Shown here piece after piece: positions 7,882 to 17,061 of a stretch of 64,000 nucleotides of DNA; the stretch's first letter is position 1; the number at the start of each line of letters is the position of its first letter. The notes under the pieces were generated by a model, which was not told where the DNA came from, made no database searches, and was given only the letters and a program-made list of their open reading frames with translations. The position numbers and the translations under genes were made by a program. The DNA comes from Streptomyces spinoverrucosus (GTDB lineage Bacteria > Actinomycetota > Actinomycetes > Streptomycetales > Streptomycetaceae): assembly GCF_015712165.1 (NCBI RefSeq), contig NZ_JADPZX010000003.1:62001-126000 (forward strand). The letters are read 5' to 3'.

Positions 7882-9660
7882 TCAGTCGGCCGAAACCGCC
7901 CACCCCGTCGCCGTGATCCGCGCCGCGTCGGCGGGCCGCGCCTCGTCGAAGAGGACGGTACGGCCCGCCTCGACGCGCAGGCCGTCGACGTACGCCCCAC
8001 GGCCGACGTACAGCCGGTCGGTGGTGTACCGCCAGCGCAGGGTGAGCCCAGGGTCCGCCGGGAGAGCCGCCGTCAGCCGGTGCCAGGTGCGGCCCGACCA
8101 GCCGGTGACCCGGCCGGACGGGTGCTCCTCCGGGGCGTCGCCACGCCGGTCGGTGGTGAACGGGACCGGCTGCCAGGTCGCGCCGCCGTCCGTCGAGGAC
8201 TCCAGGACCAGGCCGTCGGCCGCCGGTTCGGTGTCCCACCACAGCGCGCAGCGCAGCCGCGCAGCGCCGGACGTCGTGTCGAGCGGGGGCAGCGCGAGCG
8301 TCGCGGTCGCCGAGCTCGCCATCCCGGAGAACCAGGCGGTGCGACCGCGCGCGGGCCGTACGGGTACGGCCCGCGCCAGATGGTTCGCGGCGGCGACCCG
8401 GGGCGCGGAACCGGAGCGCCAACTGCGCATCGGGTGGACGGAGTTGCCGAGCACGACGAGGAAGGAGTCGGTGGTCGGGTCGAGGACCAGGGAGGTGCCG
8501 GTGAAGCCGGTGTGCCCGGCGGTGCGCGGGGTGGCCATCGCGCCCATGTACCAGTGCTGGTAGAGCTCGAAACCGAGGCCGTGCTCGTCGCCGGGGAAGG
8601 CGGTGTTGAAGTCGGTGAACATCAGCTCCACCGACTCCGGCCGCAGGATGCGCGCCCGGCCGTAGTCGCCGCCGTTGAGCAGCGTGCGGCCGAGCACGGC
8701 GAGGTCCCACGCGCAGGAGAACACACCGGCGTGCCCGGCGACGCCGCCGAGGCTGTACGCGTTCTCGTCGTGCACCTCGCCCCACACCAGCCCCCGCTCC
8801 AGCCCCGACCACGGCTTGCGGGCGTCCTCGGTGGCCGCGATCCTCGGCCGCCAGGAGGCCGGCGGATTGAAACGAGTGCGGTGCATCCCGAGTGGAGCGG
8901 TGATCTCCTTCCGGAGCAGGGCATCCAAACGGAGAGCGGTGATCTTCTCCAGCACCAGCTGAAGCGAGATCAGATTGAGGTCCGAGTACAGATACCTGCT
9001 CCCCGGCGCGCCGACCGGCGCCTCGTCCCAGATGAGCCGCAGCTTCTCCTCGTACGTCGGCGCGTTGTACAGCGGAATCCACGCCCGGAACCCCGAGGTG
9101 TGCGTCAGCAGCTGCCGCACCGTGATGCCCTGCTTGCCCGCGCCCCCGAACTCCGGCAGGTACGAGGCGACCGTCGCCTCCAGCTCCAGCGCCCCCCGCT
9201 CGATCTGCTGCACGGCCAGGATCGAGGTGAACAGCTTGGACACCGAGGCCAGGTCGAAGACGGTGTCCTCGGCCATCGGGATCTGCTCCTCGGCGGGCAG
9301 CTCGACGCCGGTGTCGCTCTTCTCGTCGTACGCCGCGTACCGCACCGCCATCCCGATCGGCTCGTGCAACGCCACGGTCCCGCCCCGCCCGGCCAGCAGC
9401 ACGGCCCCCGCGTACCACGGGTACTTGGGGGAGGGCCCGAGGAAGGCCTTCGCGTCGATGACGAGTTGGCGCAGATGCGGGGCGAGCAGCCCGGCGCGCT
9501 CCGGGGAGCCGTGGCGCAGCGTGGGGTGTCCGTGTCCGGGGGTGGCGGCCGCGGCCGGTCCCGCGGGCAAGGGGGCGAGGGTCAGGGCGCCGCCCAGGGC
9601 CACCGCCGCCCTGCCGAGCTGACGACGCGTCATCGCTCTGTCTGCCATGCCGTCGGTCAT
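7882..9660 (-). CDS. Tat-exported serine hydrolase (class C beta-lactamase fold)
   Basis: The 592-residue precursor starts at ATG 9660, eight bases after GGGAGG. Its N-terminus carries TRRQLGRAAVALGGAL, a twin-arginine signal, ending in an Ala-rich cleavage area. The catalytic domain of the beta-lactamase/transpeptidase-like hydrolases follows: S-x-x-K in ASVSKLF, Tyr in YSDLN, and HTG in GHTGFTG replacing KTG. The last ~170 residues form an added beta-rich domain resembling a carbohydrate-binding or jelly-roll module. It probably acts outside the cell on esters or D-amino acid peptides; real beta-lactam hydrolysis is unlikely. It is divergent from the nitronate monooxygenase gene across a shared operator-bearing gap. 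Confidence 0.9.
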   Translation of the reverse strand: MTDGMADRAMTRRQLGRAAVALGGALTLAPLPAGPAAAATPGHGHPTLRHGSPERAGLLAPHLRQLVIDAKAFLGPSPKYPWYAGAVLLAGRGGTVALHEPIGMAVRYAAYDEKSDTGVELPAEEQIPMAEDTVFDLASVSKLFTSILAVQQIERGALELEATVASYLPEFGGAGKQGITVRQLLTHTSGFRAWIPLYNAPTYEEKLRLIWDEAPVGAPGSRYLYSDLNLISLQLVLEKITALRLDALLRKEITAPLGMHRTRFNPPASWRPRIAATEDARKPWSGLERGLVWGEVHDENAYSLGGVAGHAGVFSCAWDLAVLGRTLLNGGDYGRARILRPESVELMFTDFNTAFPGDEHGLGFELYQHWYMGAMATPRTAGHTGFTGTSLVLDPTTDSFLVVLGNSVHPMRSWRSGSAPRVAAANHLARAVPVRPARGRTAWFSGMASSATATLALPPLDTTSGAARLRCALWWDTEPAADGLVLESSTDGGATWQPVPFTTDRRGDAPEEHPSGRVTGWSGRTWHRLTAALPADPGLTLRWRYTTDRLYVGRGAYVDGLRVEAGRTVLFDEARPADAARITATGWAVSAD

Positions 9661-9731
9661 CGAGGATCCTCCCGAACGTGGGTCGGTCGCGGCCGTACCC
9701 GAAAGCATGTCCAGCACGCCCACCCGATAAA

Positions 9732-9748
9732 TCTGACGCTCTGTCAGG
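9732..9748. promoter_or_regulatory. Dyad TCTGAC-N5-GTCAG, candidate TetR-type operator
   Basis: Arms CTGAC and GTCAG flank GCTCT in the gap between the serine hydrolase and the nitronate monooxygenase genes. The same dyad with the same flanks (AAA before, RAAA after) recurs at 19761-19777, between another divergent pair of the same catabolic island. A shared local repressor is inferred; none is encoded in the island itself. Confidence 0.6.
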
Positions 9749-9790
9749 AAACCTCTTCCGTCGTCCGGAGTACTGCGGCATCCTGCGCCC

Positions 9791-10903
9791 ATGCAGACGG
9801 AGCTGAGCAAGCAACTGGGAATCGAGCACGCCCTCTTCGGCTTCACGCCGTTCCCCGCCGTCGCCGCGGCCATCAGCCGGGCCGGCGGCTTCGGAGTGCT
9901 CGGCGCGGTCCGCTACACCGCCCCCGACGACCTCAAGCGCGACCTCGACTGGATCGAGGCGCACGCCGAGGGCCGACCCTACGGCCTGGACGTCGTGATG
10001 CCCGCGAAGAAGGTGGAGGGCGTCACGGAGGCCGACGTGGAGGCGATGATCCCCGACGGGCACCGGCAGTTCGTCCAGGACACCCTCGCCAAGTACGGCG
10101 TACCCGAACTCCCCGAGGGCGAGGCGTCCGGGTGGCGTATCACCGGCTGGATGGAGCAGGTCGCCCGCACCCAGCTCGACGTCGCCTTCGACTACCCGAT
10201 CCGGCTGCTGGCGAACGCCCTCGGCTCACCGCCCGCCGATGTCGTTCAGCGCGCCCACGACCGGGGCGTCCTGGTCGCCGCGCTCGCGGGCAGCGCCCGG
10301 CATGCGAAGAAGCACAAGGACGCCGGGATCGACATCGTCGTGGCCCAGGGCTACGAGGCGGGCGGACACACCGGCGAGATCGCCTCCATGGTGCTCACCC
10401 CCGAGGTCGTCGAGGCCGTCGACCCGCTGCCTGTGCTGGCCGCCGGAGGTATCGGCAGCGGACAGCAGGTGGCCGCCGCGCTGGCCCTCGGCGCGCAGGG
10501 CGTGTGGACGGGCTCCATCTGGCTGACCACCACCGAGGCCGACCTCCACTCCCCGGCCCTGACCCGCAGACTCCTCGCGGCCGGTTCCGGCGACACCGTC
10601 CGCTCCCGCGCCCTGACCGGCAAGCCCGCCCGCCAGCTGCGCACCGAGTGGACCGACGCCTGGGACGACCCCGCCGGACCGGGCACCCTCCCCATGCCCC
10701 TGCAGGGCCTCCTCGTCGCCGAGGCCGTCTCGCGCATCCAGAAGTACGAGGTCGAACCCCTGCTCGGCACGCCCGTCGGCCAGATCGTCGGCCGGATGAC
10801 CAGCGAACGCAGCGTGCGGGCCGTCTTCGACGACCTCACACGCGGCTTCGAGCGGGCCGTCGACCGCATCAACCGCATCGCCGGAAGGAGCGGCCAGTCA
10901 TGA
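9791..10903 (+). CDS. Nitronate monooxygenase family flavoprotein (2-nitropropane dioxygenase-like)
   Basis: The 370-residue protein is an FMN-binding TIM barrel of the nitronate monooxygenase/NPD family. It has the N-terminal FGFTPFPAVAAAISRAGGFGVLG segment, the GYEAGGHTGEI motif carrying the family's active-site histidine and FMN contacts, and LPVLAAGGIGSGQQVAAAL as phosphate-binding loop. Family members oxidise nitronates or act as flavin reductases in CoA-ester catabolism. The linked acyl-CoA ligase, which overlaps it by ATGA, favours a role in CoA-bound substrate breakdown rather than nitroalkane detoxification. Expression is probably controlled by the dyad 43 bp upstream of the start. 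Confidence 0.88.
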   Translation: MQTELSKQLGIEHALFGFTPFPAVAAAISRAGGFGVLGAVRYTAPDDLKRDLDWIEAHAEGRPYGLDVVMPAKKVEGVTEADVEAMIPDGHRQFVQDTLAKYGVPELPEGEASGWRITGWMEQVARTQLDVAFDYPIRLLANALGSPPADVVQRAHDRGVLVAALAGSARHAKKHKDAGIDIVVAQGYEAGGHTGEIASMVLTPEVVEAVDPLPVLAAGGIGSGQQVAAALALGAQGVWTGSIWLTTTEADLHSPALTRRLLAAGSGDTVRSRALTGKPARQLRTEWTDAWDDPAGPGTLPMPLQGLLVAEAVSRIQKYEVEPLLGTPVGQIVGRMTSERSVRAVFDDLTRGFERAVDRINRIAGRSGQS

Positions 10904-12447
10904 ACCACCCCACCGGCTTCTGGGCCCAGGCCACCGCCGACCCCGACCGCCCGGTCCTCGTCGCACCCGATGGAGAGGAGTGGACCGCCGGACGCCTGCA
11001 CGGTGCCGCCAACCGCCTCGTGCACGGCCTGCGCGCGGCGGGCCTGGAGCGCGGCGACGCCTTCGCGGTCGTGCTGCCCAACGGGCCCGAGTTCCTCACG
11101 GCGTATCTGGCCGCCACCCAGGCCGGGTTCTACCTGGTCCCGGTCAACCACCACCTCGTCGGCCCCGAGATCGCCTGGATCGTCGCCGACTCCGGTGCCA
11201 AGGTGCTCGTCGCCCATGGACGGTTCGCCGACGCGGCCCGCCAAGCCGCCGACGAGGCGGGCCTTGCGGCCACGCACCGGTACGCGGTCGGCACAGCCGA
11301 GGGCTTCCGGCCGTACGCCGAACTCCTCGACGGGCAACCGGAGTCACCGCCCGCCGACCGCACCCTGGGCTGGGTCATGAACTACACCTCGGGCACCACC
11401 GGCCGCCCCCGCGGCATCCGCCGCCCCCTGCCCGGCAAGCTCCCGGAGGAGTCCTACCTCGGCGGCTTCCTCGGCATCTTCGGCATCAAGCCGTACGACG
11501 ACAACGTCCACCTCGTCTGCTCGCCGCTCTACCACACGGCCGTACTCCAGTTCGCCGGCGCCTCGCTCCACATCGGCCACCGACTGGTCGTGATGGACAA
11601 GTGGACGCCCGAGGAGATGCTCCGGCTGATCGACCGGCACAGGTGCACACACACCCACATGGTCCCGACCCAGTTCCACCGGCTGCTGGCCCTCCCGGAG
11701 GACGTCCGGCGGTCGTACGACGTCTCCGCCATGCGGCACGCCATCCACGGCGCCGCCCCCTGCCCCGACCACGTCAAACGCGCCATGATCGACTGGTGGG
11801 GCCACTGTGTCGAGGAGTACTACGCGGCCAGCGAGGGCGGCGGCGCCTTCGCCACCGCCGAGGACTGGCTGAAGAAACCCGGCACCGTCGGCAAGGCCTG
11901 GCCCATCAGCGAACTCGCGATCTTCGACGACGACGGCAACCGGCTGCCGCCCGGCGAACTCGGCACCGTCTACATGAAGATGAGCACCGGCGGCTTCGCC
12001 TACCACAAGGACGACGACAAGACCCGGAAGAACCGCATCGGCGACTTCTTCACCGTCGGCGACCTCGGCTGTCTCGACGAGGACGGCTATCTGTTCCTCC
12101 GGGACCGCAAGATCGACCTGATCATCTCCGGCGGCGTCAACATCTACCCGGCCGAGATCGAGTCCGTGCTGCTCGCCCACCCCGCCGTCGCCGACGCCGC
12201 CGCCTTCGGCATCCCGCACGACGACTGGGGCGAGGAGGTGAAGGCGGTCGTCGAACCGGCCCCCGGCCACGAACCCGGCCCCCACCTCGCCGCCGCCCTC
12301 CTCGCCCACTGCGCCGACCGGCTCGCCGGCTACAAGCGCCCCAAGAGCGTCGACTTCACCGCCGAGATGCCCCGCGACCCCAACGGCAAGCTGTACAAAC
12401 GGCGGCTGCGGGAGCCGTACTGGGAGGGGCGGACCCGGGCGATGTGA
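10900..12447 (+). CDS. AMP-forming acyl-CoA synthetase
   Basis: The 515-residue protein belongs to the ANL adenylating superfamily. It has the P-loop-like YTSGTTGRPRG motif (~residues 163-173), the YAASEGGG adenine motif, the hinge Asp in FLRDRKIDLIISGGVNIYP, and the C-terminal catalytic Lys in RDPNGKLYKRRLRE. It activates a carboxylic acid to acyl-AMP and then acyl-CoA. The ATG at 10900 overlaps the upstream stop (ATGA) and follows GGAAGGAG, so translation is coupled to the nitronate monooxygenase-like gene. The pair probably activates and processes one substrate. The chain length cannot be read from sequence. The antisense strand upstream of 10900 is open in this frame but is not coding. 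Confidence 0.93.
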   Translation: MNHPTGFWAQATADPDRPVLVAPDGEEWTAGRLHGAANRLVHGLRAAGLERGDAFAVVLPNGPEFLTAYLAATQAGFYLVPVNHHLVGPEIAWIVADSGAKVLVAHGRFADAARQAADEAGLAATHRYAVGTAEGFRPYAELLDGQPESPPADRTLGWVMNYTSGTTGRPRGIRRPLPGKLPEESYLGGFLGIFGIKPYDDNVHLVCSPLYHTAVLQFAGASLHIGHRLVVMDKWTPEEMLRLIDRHRCTHTHMVPTQFHRLLALPEDVRRSYDVSAMRHAIHGAAPCPDHVKRAMIDWWGHCVEEYYAASEGGGAFATAEDWLKKPGTVGKAWPISELAIFDDDGNRLPPGELGTVYMKMSTGGFAYHKDDDKTRKNRIGDFFTVGDLGCLDEDGYLFLRDRKIDLIISGGVNIYPAEIESVLLAHPAVADAAAFGIPHDDWGEEVKAVVEPAPGHEPGPHLAAALLAHCADRLAGYKRPKSVDFTAEMPRDPNGKLYKRRLREPYWEGRTRAM

Positions 12448-12553
12448 CGCGGCGCCTTTGGTCAGGCCCGTGCAGCGGACGTCATCCTTTGGTCGGCGTC
12501 CGCGCGACCTTCGGCCGATGCCCGGCGATGCCCCGCCTTTCTAACGTGGCCGT

Positions 12554-13822
12554 ATGACGACCACGACCACGCAGGGCCGCCTGCGGCGCGGGGGCGTACA
12601 GCCCGGGGAACGCGCGCTCGCCCCCGATCTCGCCCGCGGCATCATGCTGCTGGGCATCGTCCTGTCCAACACCGCCTTCCATCTCTGGGCGGCCCGGCGC
12701 GGCCCCTCCGGATGGCAGCCCGTCGACGGCTCGTGGCTCGACCACGCGGTGCAGTTCACCATGATCACCGTGCTCGACCTGCGGGTCTACCCGCTCTTCG
12801 CGTTCCTCTTCGGCTACGGCATGATGCAGCTCTACCTCCGGCAGACCACCGCCGGCACGGCGGAGCGCGACGCCGTGAGGATTCTGCGCCGGCGCAGTCT
12901 GTGGCTGATCGTCATCGGCCTGGCCCATTCCGGTCTGCTCATGGCCGGCGACATCATCGGCTTCTACGGGGTGCTGAGCCTCGTCCTGGGCCTGGCCTTC
13001 CTCCGGCGCGGCGAACGCGCCCTGAAATGGTGGATCGGGATCGGCGTCGCCCTGCTGCTGTTCAGCTCCGCCGAGCCCGTCGTGTCGGCGTTGCTGCGGG
13101 GCGAGTTGGGCACGCTCGGCAACGCGGGCGCCGAGCCCGGCTTCAAGGCGTACGCGCCGGACGAGGAGAGCTGGCTCACCGCCGCGGGCATCCGGCTGGA
13201 GACCGGCCTGTTCGTCACCTTCGTCGCCGCGCCGCTGTCCCTCGTCGGCGGTGGGTTCGTGCTCTTCCTGCTCGGTTTCCTGGCCGCGCGGCACCGCGTC
13301 CTGGAGGAGCCCGGCCGCCGTCGCACCCTGCTGCGGTGGACCGCCGTCATCGGCATCGCGGTCGGCTGGCTCGGCGCGCTGCCGGCAGCGCTCGCCCACG
13401 TCGGCGCCCTGGACGTACCGGCCGACGCGCAGAGCGAGTCCGGGGCGCTCACCATCCTCAGGGACGCCACCGGCAACGCCGCCGGACTCGGCTACGTCGC
13501 CGCCGTCGCCCTCTTCGCGCACTGGTGGACCACCCGTGAGCCCCGACGCGGCGCCACGGCGGTCAAGGCGGTCACCGCCGTGGGGAAGCGCTCGTTGTCC
13601 TGCTACCTCGCCCACTCGCTGCTCTTCGCCCCCGTGCTGGCCGCATGGGGCCTCGGACTCGGCGAACATCTCGGCAGCGCCACCATGGCCCTGTTCGCGG
13701 TCGCCGTCTGGCTGGTCACCGTGGCCGGAGCACACGCCCTGGAGCGCGCGGGCCGCCGCGGCCCCGCCGAAGCGGTGCTGCGGCGGCTGATGTACGGGTC
13801 GGTCGCAGGCCGCGCGCGATGA
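12554..13822 (+). CDS. DUF418 (YeiB-like) multi-pass membrane protein
   Basis: The 422-residue protein has about nine hydrophobic helices and the DUF418/YeiB signature. The N-terminal RALAPDLARGIMLLGIVLSNTAFH segment is followed by a FAFLFGYGMM loop, which is the conserved family core, and by the C-terminal GKRSLSCYLAHSLLFAPV stretch. The family is related to acyltransferase-3/OpgC-type membrane proteins and its function is unknown. There is no Shine-Dalgarno; TAACGT at 12542-12547 lies 6 bp before the ATG, compatible with a leaderless transcript. It sits inside the catabolic island but shares no obvious operon with its neighbours. Confidence 0.88.
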   Translation: MTTTTTQGRLRRGGVQPGERALAPDLARGIMLLGIVLSNTAFHLWAARRGPSGWQPVDGSWLDHAVQFTMITVLDLRVYPLFAFLFGYGMMQLYLRQTTAGTAERDAVRILRRRSLWLIVIGLAHSGLLMAGDIIGFYGVLSLVLGLAFLRRGERALKWWIGIGVALLLFSSAEPVVSALLRGELGTLGNAGAEPGFKAYAPDEESWLTAAGIRLETGLFVTFVAAPLSLVGGGFVLFLLGFLAARHRVLEEPGRRRTLLRWTAVIGIAVGWLGALPAALAHVGALDVPADAQSESGALTILRDATGNAAGLGYVAAVALFAHWWTTREPRRGATAVKAVTAVGKRSLSCYLAHSLLFAPVLAAWGLGLGEHLGSATMALFAVAVWLVTVAGAHALERAGRRGPAEAVLRRLMYGSVAGRAR

Positions 13823-13849
13823 GCGTTGCCGCAGCCCACTTCGAGAGGT

Positions 13850-14119
13850 TCACCGACGAGCCCACCGGACCATGCACCCTCGACCCGCCCAGATGCTGAT
13901 GGGGTCCGCGCCGGTCCCCGCGTGGTAGTCGGCGGCTCTGCCGTCCTCCGGCCAGGACGCGCGGTCTGCTTGTATCGAACCCACATTCTGCAGCCGTTCT
14001 TCGCTGTCCTCCGGGCAGCTCCCGTTACCGTACTCGTCGCTGTCGAGGCGACGGGACGCTGACGCCATACTGAGCAGGGCGACGGCCGTGAGGGTGAACC
14101 GTCTCAGGCGGATGCGCAT
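13850..14119 (-). CDS. Possible small secreted protein, hypothetical
   Basis: An ORF of 89 codons on the minus strand starts with ATG 14119 five bases after GGAAGG. Its first 22 residues (MRIRLRRFTLTAVALLSMAS) look like a Sec signal peptide. The rest is hydrophilic, with two cysteines, and resembles no family I know. Third-position GC bias is weaker than in neighbouring genes, so it may be a decaying or fortuitous frame. It fills the 407-bp gap between the DUF418 gene and the next ligase and points away from the latter. Confidence 0.35.
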   Translation of the reverse strand: MRIRLRRFTLTAVALLSMASASRRLDSDEYGNGSCPEDSEERLQNVGSIQADRASWPEDGRAADYHAGTGADPISIWAGRGCMVRWARR

Positions 14120-14162
14120 CGTGCCTTCCAACGTCATTGAGGGAAGGAGCGGTTGAGCGTAC

Positions 14163-14180
14163 CAACGGGTATGTCCGTTG
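14163..14180. promoter_or_regulatory. Perfect dyad CAACGG-N6-CCGTTG upstream of an acyl-CoA ligase
   Basis: Six-base perfect arms lie 50 bp before the ATG of the acyl-CoA synthetase at 14230. Spacing and position suit a dimeric repressor site. It differs from the TCTGAC dyad of the other two promoters of the island. Confidence 0.45.
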
Positions 14181-14229
14181 CGGCCGGGTCACTTGACCTC
14201 GTCCGGACACGGACCGAGGATCAACAGTC

Positions 14230-15729
14230 ATGACGCCCGGACATGGCAGCACAGTTGACGGCGTGCTGCGGCGCAGCGCCCGCCGCACCCCGGCGCGCGT
14301 CGCGGTCGAGTACCGCGACCGCCGCTGGACGTACGAGGAACTCGACGACGCCGTCTCCCGGGCGGCGAGCCTCCTGCTCGGCGAGGGCCTCGCCCCCGGC
14401 GACCGCGTCGGCGCCTACGGTCACAACTCCGACGCCTACCTCATCGGCTTCCTCGCCTGCGCCCGAGCGGGCCTGGTGCACGTGCCGGTCAACCAGAACC
14501 TGACGGGCGACGACCTGACGTACATCATCGAGCAGTCGGGCAGCGGGCTGGTCCTCGCCGACCCGGATCTGGCCGATCGACTGCCGGACGGCGTAAGGGT
14601 GTTGCCGTTGCGCGACGACCACGACTCGCTGCTCGCGCGGCTGCCGTCCTTCGACCCGTACGACGGTCCGGAGCCGCGTGCCGAGGACCTGACGCAGCTG
14701 CTCTACACCTCGGGCACGACGGCCCTGCCCAAGGGCGCGATGATGACGCACCGGGCGCTGGTGCACGAGTACCTCAGCGCGATCACCGCCCTCGACCTCG
14801 GCGCGGGCGACCGGCCGGTGCACGCGCTGCCGCTGTACCACTCGGCCCAGATGCATGTCTTCCTGCTGCCGTACCTCGCGGTCGGGGCGACGAACATCAT
14901 CCTCGACGCACCGGACGGCGACCGGCTCTTCGACCTGATCGAGGCCGGGCGCGTGGACAGCCTGTTCGCACCGCCCACCGTGTGGATCGGCCTGTCGAAC
15001 CGGGCCGACTTCGCGACCCGCGACCTGAGCGGACTGCGCAAGGCGTACTACGGGGCGTCGATCATGCCGGTGCCGGTCCTGGAACGGCTGCGGGAGCGGT
15101 TGCCGAAACTGGCGTTCTACAACTGCTTCGGCCAGAGCGAGATCGGCCCCCTGGCCACCGTCCTCGCACCCGACGAGCACAAGGGCCGGATGGACTCCTG
15201 CGGCCGGCCGGTGCTGTTCGTGGACGCCCGGGTCGTCGACGCCGACGGCAAGGACGCGCCCGACGGCACACCCGGCGAGATCGTCTACCGTTCCCCGCAG
15301 CTGTGCGAGGGCTACTGGAACAAGCCCGAGGAGACCGCCGAGGCCTTCCGCGACGGCTGGTTCCACTCCGGCGACCTCGCGGTGCGGGACGCGCACGGCT
15401 ACTTCACGATCGTCGACCGGGTGAAGGACGTCATCAACTCCGGTGCTGTGCTGGTGGCCTCACGGCAGGTCGAGGACGCCCTCTACACCCACGAGTCCGT
15501 CGCCGAGGTCGCCGTCGTCGGGCTGCCCGACGAGAAGTGGATCGAGGTCATCACCGCCGTCGTCGTCCCGCGCGGCGAGGTGACGGAGGCGGAGTTGATC
15601 GCCCACGCGCGGGAGAAACTGCCCCACTTCAAGGCGCCGAAGCGGGTGGTGTTCGTGGACGCGCTGCCCCGCAACGCCAGCGGCAAGATCCTCAAGCGGG
15701 AGCTGCGGGACCGGTTCGGCGACGGCTGA
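14230..15729 (+). CDS. AMP-forming acyl-CoA synthetase
   Basis: The 499-residue ANL enzyme has YTSGTTALPKGAMM (~residues 159-172) as phosphate-binding motif, FGQSEIGP as adenine motif, GDLAVRDAHGYFTIVDRVKDVINSG around the ATP ribose-binding Asp and hinge, and NASGKILKREL with the catalytic Lys near the C-terminus. It converts an acid to its CoA thioester through an acyl adenylate. It is close in size to fatty-acid and aryl-CoA ligases of actinobacterial degradation clusters. The start follows GAGG by about ten bases. It is convergent with paaK, separated by 2 bp, and has its own dyad upstream. Confidence 0.93.
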   Translation: MTPGHGSTVDGVLRRSARRTPARVAVEYRDRRWTYEELDDAVSRAASLLLGEGLAPGDRVGAYGHNSDAYLIGFLACARAGLVHVPVNQNLTGDDLTYIIEQSGSGLVLADPDLADRLPDGVRVLPLRDDHDSLLARLPSFDPYDGPEPRAEDLTQLLYTSGTTALPKGAMMTHRALVHEYLSAITALDLGAGDRPVHALPLYHSAQMHVFLLPYLAVGATNIILDAPDGDRLFDLIEAGRVDSLFAPPTVWIGLSNRADFATRDLSGLRKAYYGASIMPVPVLERLRERLPKLAFYNCFGQSEIGPLATVLAPDEHKGRMDSCGRPVLFVDARVVDADGKDAPDGTPGEIVYRSPQLCEGYWNKPEETAEAFRDGWFHSGDLAVRDAHGYFTIVDRVKDVINSGAVLVASRQVEDALYTHESVAEVAVVGLPDEKWIEVITAVVVPRGEVTEAELIAHAREKLPHFKAPKRVVFVDALPRNASGKILKRELRDRFGDG

Positions 15730-15731
15730 AG

Positions 15732-17027
15732 TCAGCTCGGACGCAGGTCCACGATCCGCCTGATCTTCCCCACGGACCGCTCCAGCGACTCCGGTTCGAC
15801 GATCTCCACCGCCACCGACACGCCGATGCCGTCCTTCACGGCCGCCGCGATGGCCCGCGCCGCGTCGTCCCGCGTCTCGGCCGTCGCGTCGGGGCGGGCC
15901 TCGGCCCGGACGGTGAGAGCGTCCAGCCGGCCCTCGCGGGTCAGACGCAGCTGGAAGTGCGGGGCCACGCCGGGGGTACGGAGCACGATCTCCTCGATCT
16001 GGGTGGGGAACAGGTTCACGCCGCGCAGGATCACCATGTCGTCGCTGCGGCCGGTGATCTTCTCCATCCGGCGGAAGGTGCGGGCCGTGCCCGGCAACAG
16101 CCGTGTCAGGTCCCGCGTCCGGTACCGGATCACGGGCATGGCCTCCTTGGTGAGCGAGGTGAACACCAGCTCGCCCCGCTCGCCGTCGGGCAGCACCTCA
16201 CCGGTGATCGGGTCGACGATCTCCGGGTAGAAGTGGTCCTCGTACACATGCAGACCGTCCTTGGTCTCCACGCACTCCTGGGCGACACCCGGGCCGATCA
16301 CCTCCGACAGGCCGTATATGTCCACCGCGTCGATCGCGAACCGCTCCTCGATCTCCCGCCGCATGCCCTCCGTCCAGGGCTCGGCCCCGAAGATCCCCAC
16401 CCGCAGCGAGGTGCTCCTCGGATCGACGCCCTGGCGTTCGAACTCGTCGAGCAGCGTGAGCATGTAGGACGGCGTCACCATGATGATGCCGGGCTTGAGG
16501 TCCTGGATCAGCTGCACCTGACGGGCTGTCATGCCGCCGGACGCGGGGATCACCGTACAGCCGAGGCGCTCGGCGCCGTAGTGGGCGCCCAGGCCGCCGG
16601 TGAACAGCCCGTACCTGTACGCCACATGCACCGTGTCGCCGGGCCGCCCGCCCGCCGCCCGGATCGAACGCGCCACCATGTCGGCCCACATCGACAGGTC
16701 GTCGTCCGTGTATCCGACGACCGTCGGGCGCCCGGTGGTGCCGCTCGACGCGTGGATCCGGCGGATGCGCTCCCGGGGCACGGCGAACATCCCGTACGGG
16801 TAGTGCTCGCGCAGGTCGGCCTTGGTGGTGAAGGGGAAGCGGGCGAGATCGGCGAGGGAGCGGCAGTCGTCCGGGTGGACTCCGGCCTTGTCGAAGGACT
16901 CCCGGTAGAAGGGCACGTTGGCGTAGGCGTGCCCCAGCTGTGCCCGTAGCCGCTCCAGCTGCAGTGCCCGCAGCTCCTGCGCGCCCAGCCGTTCCCCCGC
17001 GTCCAGCAGGTCCGTCGTCTCCGCCAT
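15732..17027 (-). CDS. paaK: Phenylacetate-CoA ligase
   Basis: The 431-residue protein matches PaaK in length and motifs: HASSGTTGRPTVVGYT near residue 92, GAEPWTEGMRREIE, IYGLSEVIGPGVAQEC, and the C-terminal TGRSDDMVILRGVNLFPTQIE with GKIRRIVDLRP. It activates phenylacetate, or a related aryl acid, to the CoA thioester, the first step of the phenylacetyl-CoA route. The remaining paa genes (paaABCDE, paaG, paaZ) are not in the window, so it may serve the local CoA-ligase cluster. AGGGAGAGG precedes the ATG. A PaaR-like dyad lies 35 bp upstream. Confidence 0.93.
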   Translation of the reverse strand: MAETTDLLDAGERLGAQELRALQLERLRAQLGHAYANVPFYRESFDKAGVHPDDCRSLADLARFPFTTKADLREHYPYGMFAVPRERIRRIHASSGTTGRPTVVGYTDDDLSMWADMVARSIRAAGGRPGDTVHVAYRYGLFTGGLGAHYGAERLGCTVIPASGGMTARQVQLIQDLKPGIIMVTPSYMLTLLDEFERQGVDPRSTSLRVGIFGAEPWTEGMRREIEERFAIDAVDIYGLSEVIGPGVAQECVETKDGLHVYEDHFYPEIVDPITGEVLPDGERGELVFTSLTKEAMPVIRYRTRDLTRLLPGTARTFRRMEKITGRSDDMVILRGVNLFPTQIEEIVLRTPGVAPHFQLRLTREGRLDALTVRAEARPDATAETRDDAARAIAAAVKDGIGVSVAVEIVEPESLERSVGKIRRIVDLRPS

Positions 17028-17061
17028 GAGACCTCTCCCTCACCAACCGCGGCAATCCGGG

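Noticed and set aside
7882..9660. Serine hydrolase as a beta-lactamase
   Set aside because: It has HTG instead of KTG and an added C-terminal beta domain, as in exported esterases or D-aminopeptidases of the same fold.
8080..10899. Long open frame on the plus strand continuous with the acyl-CoA ligase at 10900
   Set aside because: It runs antisense through the serine hydrolase and out of frame through the nitronate monooxygenase gene, both of which have clear motifs. It reads as Arg/Pro/Gly-rich translation typical of high-GC shadows.
12475..12503. GCGGACG…CGTCCGC dyad after the acyl-CoA ligase as terminator
   Set aside because: A seven-base stem with a 15-base loop is weak and common in such GC-rich DNA, so I did not list it.
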